This document shows, piece after piece, positions 4,928 through 7,974 of a stretch of DNA of 7,974 bases. The notes under the pieces are model-generated. The model made no database searches and was not told the origin of the DNA. It saw only the letters and a program-made list of their open reading frames with translations. The position numbers and the translations under genes are program-made. The DNA lies in assembly GCA_937916415.1 (NCBI GenBank), contig CALGGH010000111.1, positions 1 through 7,974 on the forward strand. The letters run 5' to 3'. Numbering within the stretch: the stretch's first letter is position 1; each line of letters begins with the position of its first letter. Source of the DNA: an uncultured Lachnospiraceae bacterium. Lineage in GTDB: Bacteria; Bacillota; Clostridia; Lachnospirales; Lachnospiraceae.

Positions 4928-5221
4928 ATGAATGAGCTGTTTAAGAAGGATTATGACAGATGAAACGGTGAGCCTGTTGCGCTGATTGGCAGGAACCATA
5001 TTCCCATGCTGCTTATCCAGAGCAGGTATGACGGCCTGATCGATTATGCCGCCGCCGAGGATTTTGCCCGCAGGGCCGTGGAACTGGGCAACGAATGCGA
5101 ACTGTACAGCGTGACGGATAAGAAGGATACGCATTCATGGTACACGGCCGGAATGTTTTTGGAGACCAGAGCCGAGGACAAAGGCCTTGATAAATTCTTT
5201 TCGTGGATAGAGGCATTATAG
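4928..5221 (+). pseudogene. Broken alpha/beta hydrolase, C-terminal part
   Basis: An ATG at 4928 (or 4922) opens MNELFKKDYDR and meets a TGA at 4961-4963. The same frame then continues without interruption to a TAG at 5219-5221, reading HIPMLLIQSRYDGLIDYAAA and then DTHSWYTAGMFLE. This matches the end of alpha/beta hydrolases of the peptidase S9/esterase type. The Asp of SRYDGLID and the His of THSWY are in the right places for the acid and base of the catalytic triad. The nucleophile elbow (G-x-S-x-G) and everything before it are missing, so the gene is dead. A downstream ATG at 5006 could only yield about 71 residues. Confidence 0.6.
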
Positions 5222-5247
5222 GGGATGCGTTTCCTGAATCAATATAC

Positions 5248-5276
5248 TTGATAAAGGCTCGGTAAAATAGTATCAT
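5248..5276 (+). promoter_or_regulatory. Probable promoter of the large lipoprotein operon
   Basis: TTGATA (5248-5253), a 17-base spacer and TATCAT (5271-5276), each near consensus. Transcription would start near 5283, about 50 bases before the ATG at 5333, whose AGGAGG-type ribosome site is nearly ideal. Confidence 0.6.
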
Positions 5277-5332
5277 CATTTGGTTATGATTAAAAACAAA
5301 ATCAGGGATGATGCGATTAGGAGGAGTTTATT

Positions 5333-6706
5333 ATGAAAAGACCAACCATAAGCAAGGCCGCATCGGTAATGACGGCCATAGCGATGTCAGGCATGCTTAT
5401 GGCCGGATGCGGAAGCGAAGGAGCTGATTCACAGGAGCCTGTCACGGAAGCGCAGACTGAGGAGGCTCCTGCCGCGGAAGCAGATGCCGCTGTCACGACT
5501 AAGAGCGATGCCCCGGAGGCAGACGCGCCGGACGATGTGCCGGGAGCACCGTATTTTAAGGCAGGCGTATATGCCAATTATTCCGAAGAACTGACGAATC
5601 CGGAGAAGACCTACTTTTACGTGTTTACGGGTGACGATTCCGGCATGACCGAGGATGGAGCCAACAATGGCATCGGGCTACCCTTCAGCGTCGTTCAGAC
5701 CGACGGAAGCGTGGAGTTCAACTTTGGCGGAGCGGATGAGGAAAGCAAGGAGAAGCTGATCGTCACGGCAATGGATGAGAACGGTACGGTTCACGGGTAC
5801 TTTGAGGGCGTTGAGGACAGGCCTTTGGTATTTGAACTGCTTGCGGATGAGGATGCCGCGACCTTCAGTGCCGAGAACTACGTGAACGGACCGGAGAACA
5901 GCGTATATCATGACGCAAACGGATGGAGCATCAAATATGACGCTAACCTGTTTGAGATCACGCCCGGCGGCCCCGAAACCTTCATAGTATATCAGGGCGA
6001 GGCGGCCGGAACCAGCATGATCACCGTGACGTACGTGGTGGAGAGCGGGGCAGAGGAAGCCATAAAGAAACTGGGAGAGAGCTGGGGTGATGCGACTACG
6101 TATAATCAGGGACCTTTCCCGGGTGCCGAGTACGCTACGGGCTACTGGGCCATGCTGCCGCCCGCGGAGGACGGATCCGGCATGTATGAGACGGCCATAG
6201 CCAGGGATTACATGGACGGTGCCCTGATCTTTGACATGCTGGGACACAATGGCGAAGATGAAGACATGAACATGGAAGTATCCGACCGGATGGCCGGCAT
6301 AATCGATTCCATTACCTGGGACGTGTATGACTTCGATACCATCCTTAAGTACATGTCGGAGGATTGCTGTTATGCATATGCTGACATGGATGAATTCAAG
6401 GACGCCATGCTGATCACGTCATCGGAGAACGTATATGACAATGGTGACGGCACGATGGCGGCATCCGAGGCGACCGTATATGGCTATGACAAATACGGAA
6501 ACATCATACGGTACGGTTATCTGCCGGGAGGCGGCACGGCCACTCCGCTGGCGTGCCTGGATCACGTGCTTTTCTACGGCGGACGTGACTACATGAATAA
6601 GGTTCACGTCGATGAGGGCACGTCTGAGATGATCATTGACGAGGGGGCATATTTCGATGAATACGAAGATGCCGTCGTTGTAGAATTTAAGAAGCCGGAA
6701 AAATAG
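5333..6706 (+). CDS. Large acidic lipoprotein of unknown function
   Basis: A 457-residue protein; the ATG at 5333 follows an AGGAGGAG ribosome site. Residues 1-26 are a lipoprotein signal ending MAGC, with lipidated Cys26. Residues 27-72 are a low-complexity linker rich in Ala, Glu, Asp and Pro. Residues ~73-175 look like a beta-rich domain (TYFYVFTGDDSGMTEDGANN, VHGYFEG). Residues ~190-330 start NGWSIKYDANLFEITPGG, recalling PsbP-like extracellular domains, and end MAGIIDSITW. Residues ~331-457 form a further region with CC at 345-346 and YGYDKYGNIIRYGYLPGG. Domain names are tentative. It should be tethered outside the membrane. The membrane protein follows on the same strand, so the two may work together at the cell surface. 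No substrate can be named. Confidence 0.8.
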   Translation: MKRPTISKAASVMTAIAMSGMLMAGCGSEGADSQEPVTEAQTEEAPAAEADAAVTTKSDAPEADAPDDVPGAPYFKAGVYANYSEELTNPEKTYFYVFTGDDSGMTEDGANNGIGLPFSVVQTDGSVEFNFGGADEESKEKLIVTAMDENGTVHGYFEGVEDRPLVFELLADEDAATFSAENYVNGPENSVYHDANGWSIKYDANLFEITPGGPETFIVYQGEAAGTSMITVTYVVESGAEEAIKKLGESWGDATTYNQGPFPGAEYATGYWAMLPPAEDGSGMYETAIARDYMDGALIFDMLGHNGEDEDMNMEVSDRMAGIIDSITWDVYDFDTILKYMSEDCCYAYADMDEFKDAMLITSSENVYDNGDGTMAASEATVYGYDKYGNIIRYGYLPGGGTATPLACLDHVLFYGGRDYMNKVHVDEGTSEMIIDEGAYFDEYEDAVVVEFKKPEK

Positions 6707-6713
6707 TTCGAAG

Positions 6714-6827
6714 ATGGCGGAAGAGGTGATGGAAGAGAAGGAAACAAAGGTCATAACGCATAAATTGACGGATAAGCACCTCGCATTGTCATCGACGTAT
6801 ATGGGATCGGAAGCTGACAACCCATGA
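6714..6827 (+). CDS. Small 37-residue reading frame coupled to the membrane protein
   Basis: Starts at an ATG at 6714, eight bases after the lipoprotein stop, and reads MAEEVMEEKETKVITHKLTD before ending STYMGSEADNP. Its TGA overlaps the next ATG as ATGA (6824-6827), the classic sign of translational coupling. There is no strong ribosome site, but the short gap from the upstream stop would allow re-initiation. No family is recognised; it is hydrophilic, with no signal or membrane segment. It could be a real small protein, a leader that sets expression of the next gene, or chance. An alternative start at 6729 has GGAAGAGG only two bases upstream. Confidence 0.4.
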   Translation: MAEEVMEEKETKVITHKLTDKHLALSSTYMGSEADNP

Positions 6828-7861
6828 CGATTGAAGCTTACACTAATCCGGATTTCGGATGGAAGGAAAAACTGATATTTTTTCTCCTGGCATTTGCGGG
6901 AGTTACGGCGTGTGCGGCCCTGATCATGATATTCACGAGGCTTTCGCTCTCAGGCATGCCTAAGGATGAGCGCGACAGACTGACGTTCAGGCGGTCACGG
7001 GACCGCGTCCAGCGGCTGTATGAGATGATCATGGCAGGAACCTCCGTCATGTCGTTCTCGTGTGCATACGTGATCATCAATCACGTGTACGGACTGCTGC
7101 AGAGCGGAGCGGGCACTCCCGGACCGCTGTTAAAGGTCCTCATGGATGCGTGGTCCAACGGCAGGGATTTCGTATTGCTGCTGCTCATCTGCCTGTCCTG
7201 CGTGCTCAACTCCATCCTGGATAAGGTGTTCATACGGATCAAGGCGGTACCGAAATCCGAAAAGGCGACCATCAGGATGCTGGGCATGTTTTACGTGATC
7301 ATCATACTGGTGATCCTGAACCACGTGGGGGACGAGAGCGAATACAATCCGGTCATGATGTATTACCTCGGACTCATGGTTGGACGTTTCGTGTATTTTG
7401 ACGCATCCTTCGGTGACTTCGTGGATGCGGTGAAGGCGATGCTTAAGGACTTTTACCTGCTGCTGATGGGACTTCTGCTGACCGGACTGCTGTGCTGGTT
7501 TGGGTTTAATGCCGGATACCTGCTTGAAAGAAACTATTACATAGTAGGAGTGTTCTATACCCATCTTTTCATGCTGGCAGCCGCATTTGTCCTGCATCAC
7601 AGCCACTTGCTCCATCTGTTCGTGCACAGGCCCCGGGGGGATGAAGGCCCTGATGATGCGGACGAGGATAATGGAGATGACGCCGAGGGGTATGAGGACA
7701 GATACTCTGACGAAACCGATTATTACGAAGATGATGAAGACGAGTATGATGAAGACGAGTATGATGAAGACGAGTATGATGAAGACGAGTATGATGAATA
7801 CGGATATGACGAGGATGATCATGACGCCGATTCCGAGCTTTCATCGGATTATGAAGATTGA
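6824..7861 (+). CDS. Seven-helix membrane protein with repetitive acidic tail
   Basis: A 345-residue protein. Likely membrane segments are at residues about 16-38, 68-92, 115-137, 151-168, 174-192, 208-232 and 238-265, joined by short basic loops such as KDERDRLTFRRSRDRVQR (48-65). Helix 7 ends in a His-rich stretch (HHSHLLHLFVH, 258-268). From residue 272 to the end the protein is almost wholly Asp, Glu and Tyr, with four exact EYDED-type pentapeptide repeats. Such a tail could bind divalent cations or basic partners. I do not recognise a transporter or enzyme family, and no catalytic motif is visible. The start at 6824 overlaps the stop of the small frame before it; GGAAG lies ten bases upstream. 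It is probably co-transcribed with the lipoprotein at 5333. Confidence 0.75.
   Translation: MTIEAYTNPDFGWKEKLIFFLLAFAGVTACAALIMIFTRLSLSGMPKDERDRLTFRRSRDRVQRLYEMIMAGTSVMSFSCAYVIINHVYGLLQSGAGTPGPLLKVLMDAWSNGRDFVLLLLICLSCVLNSILDKVFIRIKAVPKSEKATIRMLGMFYVIIILVILNHVGDESEYNPVMMYYLGLMVGRFVYFDASFGDFVDAVKAMLKDFYLLLMGLLLTGLLCWFGFNAGYLLERNYYIVGVFYTHLFMLAAAFVLHHSHLLHLFVHRPRGDEGPDDADEDNGDDAEGYEDRYSDETDYYEDDEDEYDEDEYDEDEYDEDEYDEYGYDEDDHDADSELSSDYED
7739..7798. repeat. 15-bp tandem repeat, four exact copies
   Basis: GACGAGTATGATGAA is repeated four times without change (7739-7753, 7754-7768, 7769-7783, 7784-7798), encoding DEYDE in each unit. Exact identity at DNA level points to recent slippage, so copy number probably varies among strains. 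Confidence 0.9.
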
Positions 7862-7867
7862 ACTTAC

Positions 7868-7921
7868 ATGAAAAAAGGAAAATATTGGACCCTTAGATAT
7901 ACCCTGATCAACGTGACTTAG
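7868..7921 (+). pseudogene. N-terminal stub of an MFS transporter
   Basis: An ATG at 7868, six bases after the membrane-protein stop, opens MKKGKYWTLRYTLINVT and meets TAG at 7919-7921. The sequence matches the cytoplasmic start of Lachnospiraceae MFS permeases, which continue with an aromatic residue and the first membrane helix. Here the frame breaks exactly where GGAACTGT begins (7921), so an insertion removed or displaced the rest. There is no transport function from this stub. The identification rests on 17 residues and the breakpoint, so it is moderate. Confidence 0.5.
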
Positions 7922-7974
7922 GAACTGTAGCAGAATTACTTAGTCATTTCACGCTGGATGCTTTTTCGATATCA
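7921..7974 (+). mobile_element. Likely end of an insertion sequence, continuing past the window
   Basis: GGAACTGTAGCAGAATTACT begins exactly at the MFS breakpoint and shares GGAACTGT, and a nearby AATTA, with the repeat ends at 3477 and 4397. On the minus strand short frames enter from the right edge and stop close to this end (one reads YRKSIQREMTK), as expected for a transposase C-terminus. Family not determined. Confidence 0.45.

Noticed and set aside
7130..7822. Minus-strand frame with repeated IILVF units
   Set aside because: Reverse complement of the acidic-tail repeats; no start signal.

Overview
The window looks like accessory DNA from a Clostridia-type Firmicute, most likely a member of the Lachnospiraceae. 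The reasons are strong AGGAG-type ribosome sites, MKK/MKR-type lipoprotein signal peptides with LAAC and MAGC lipoboxes, an Rpn-type PD-(D/E)XK nuclease with a coiled-coil tail, and fragments of typically clostridial AAA ATPase, SAM methyltransferase and MFS proteins. This assignment is inference from protein style; there is no rRNA or other marker gene here.

Layout. Positions 1-740 contain no convincing complete gene. They hold a dense series of inverted repeats whose loops are purine-rich (GAAA) on the minus strand, so this may be a long structured minus-strand RNA or leader. It points towards a minus-strand reading frame that leaves the window at base 1. Positions 740-1630 carry a broken minus-strand AAA ATPase fragment that ends at a repeat-containing mobile remnant. 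An intact Rpn-family nuclease (1633-2613, plus) converges on a minus-strand hipBA locus. The two share a bidirectional terminator. In that locus hipB is intact, with a clear promoter and three GCCGTACGGC-type operators. hipA is cut after about 20 residues by a second copy of the remnant seen next to the ATPase fragment.

Positions 3318-4622 form a symmetrical unit. Two inverted copies of a palindrome-rich, MITE-like element (ends GGAACTGT) flank one intact lipoprotein gene with two OB-fold-like halves. The right copy abuts the tail of a broken SAM methyltransferase gene, followed by the tail of a broken alpha/beta hydrolase gene.

Positions 5248-7921 hold a promoter, a large lipoprotein gene, a 37-codon reading frame and a seven-helix membrane protein with a repetitive acidic tail. 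The small frame overlaps the membrane-protein start by ATGA, and all lie on the plus strand with the look of an operon. A following MFS transporter gene is cut after 17 residues, exactly at another GGAACTGT end, which probably marks an insertion sequence continuing past the right edge.

Overall this is a gene graveyard with five truncated genes, shaped by at least two repeat families. Embedded in it are a few intact genes: the nuclease, the orphan antitoxin, two lipoproteins and a membrane protein.
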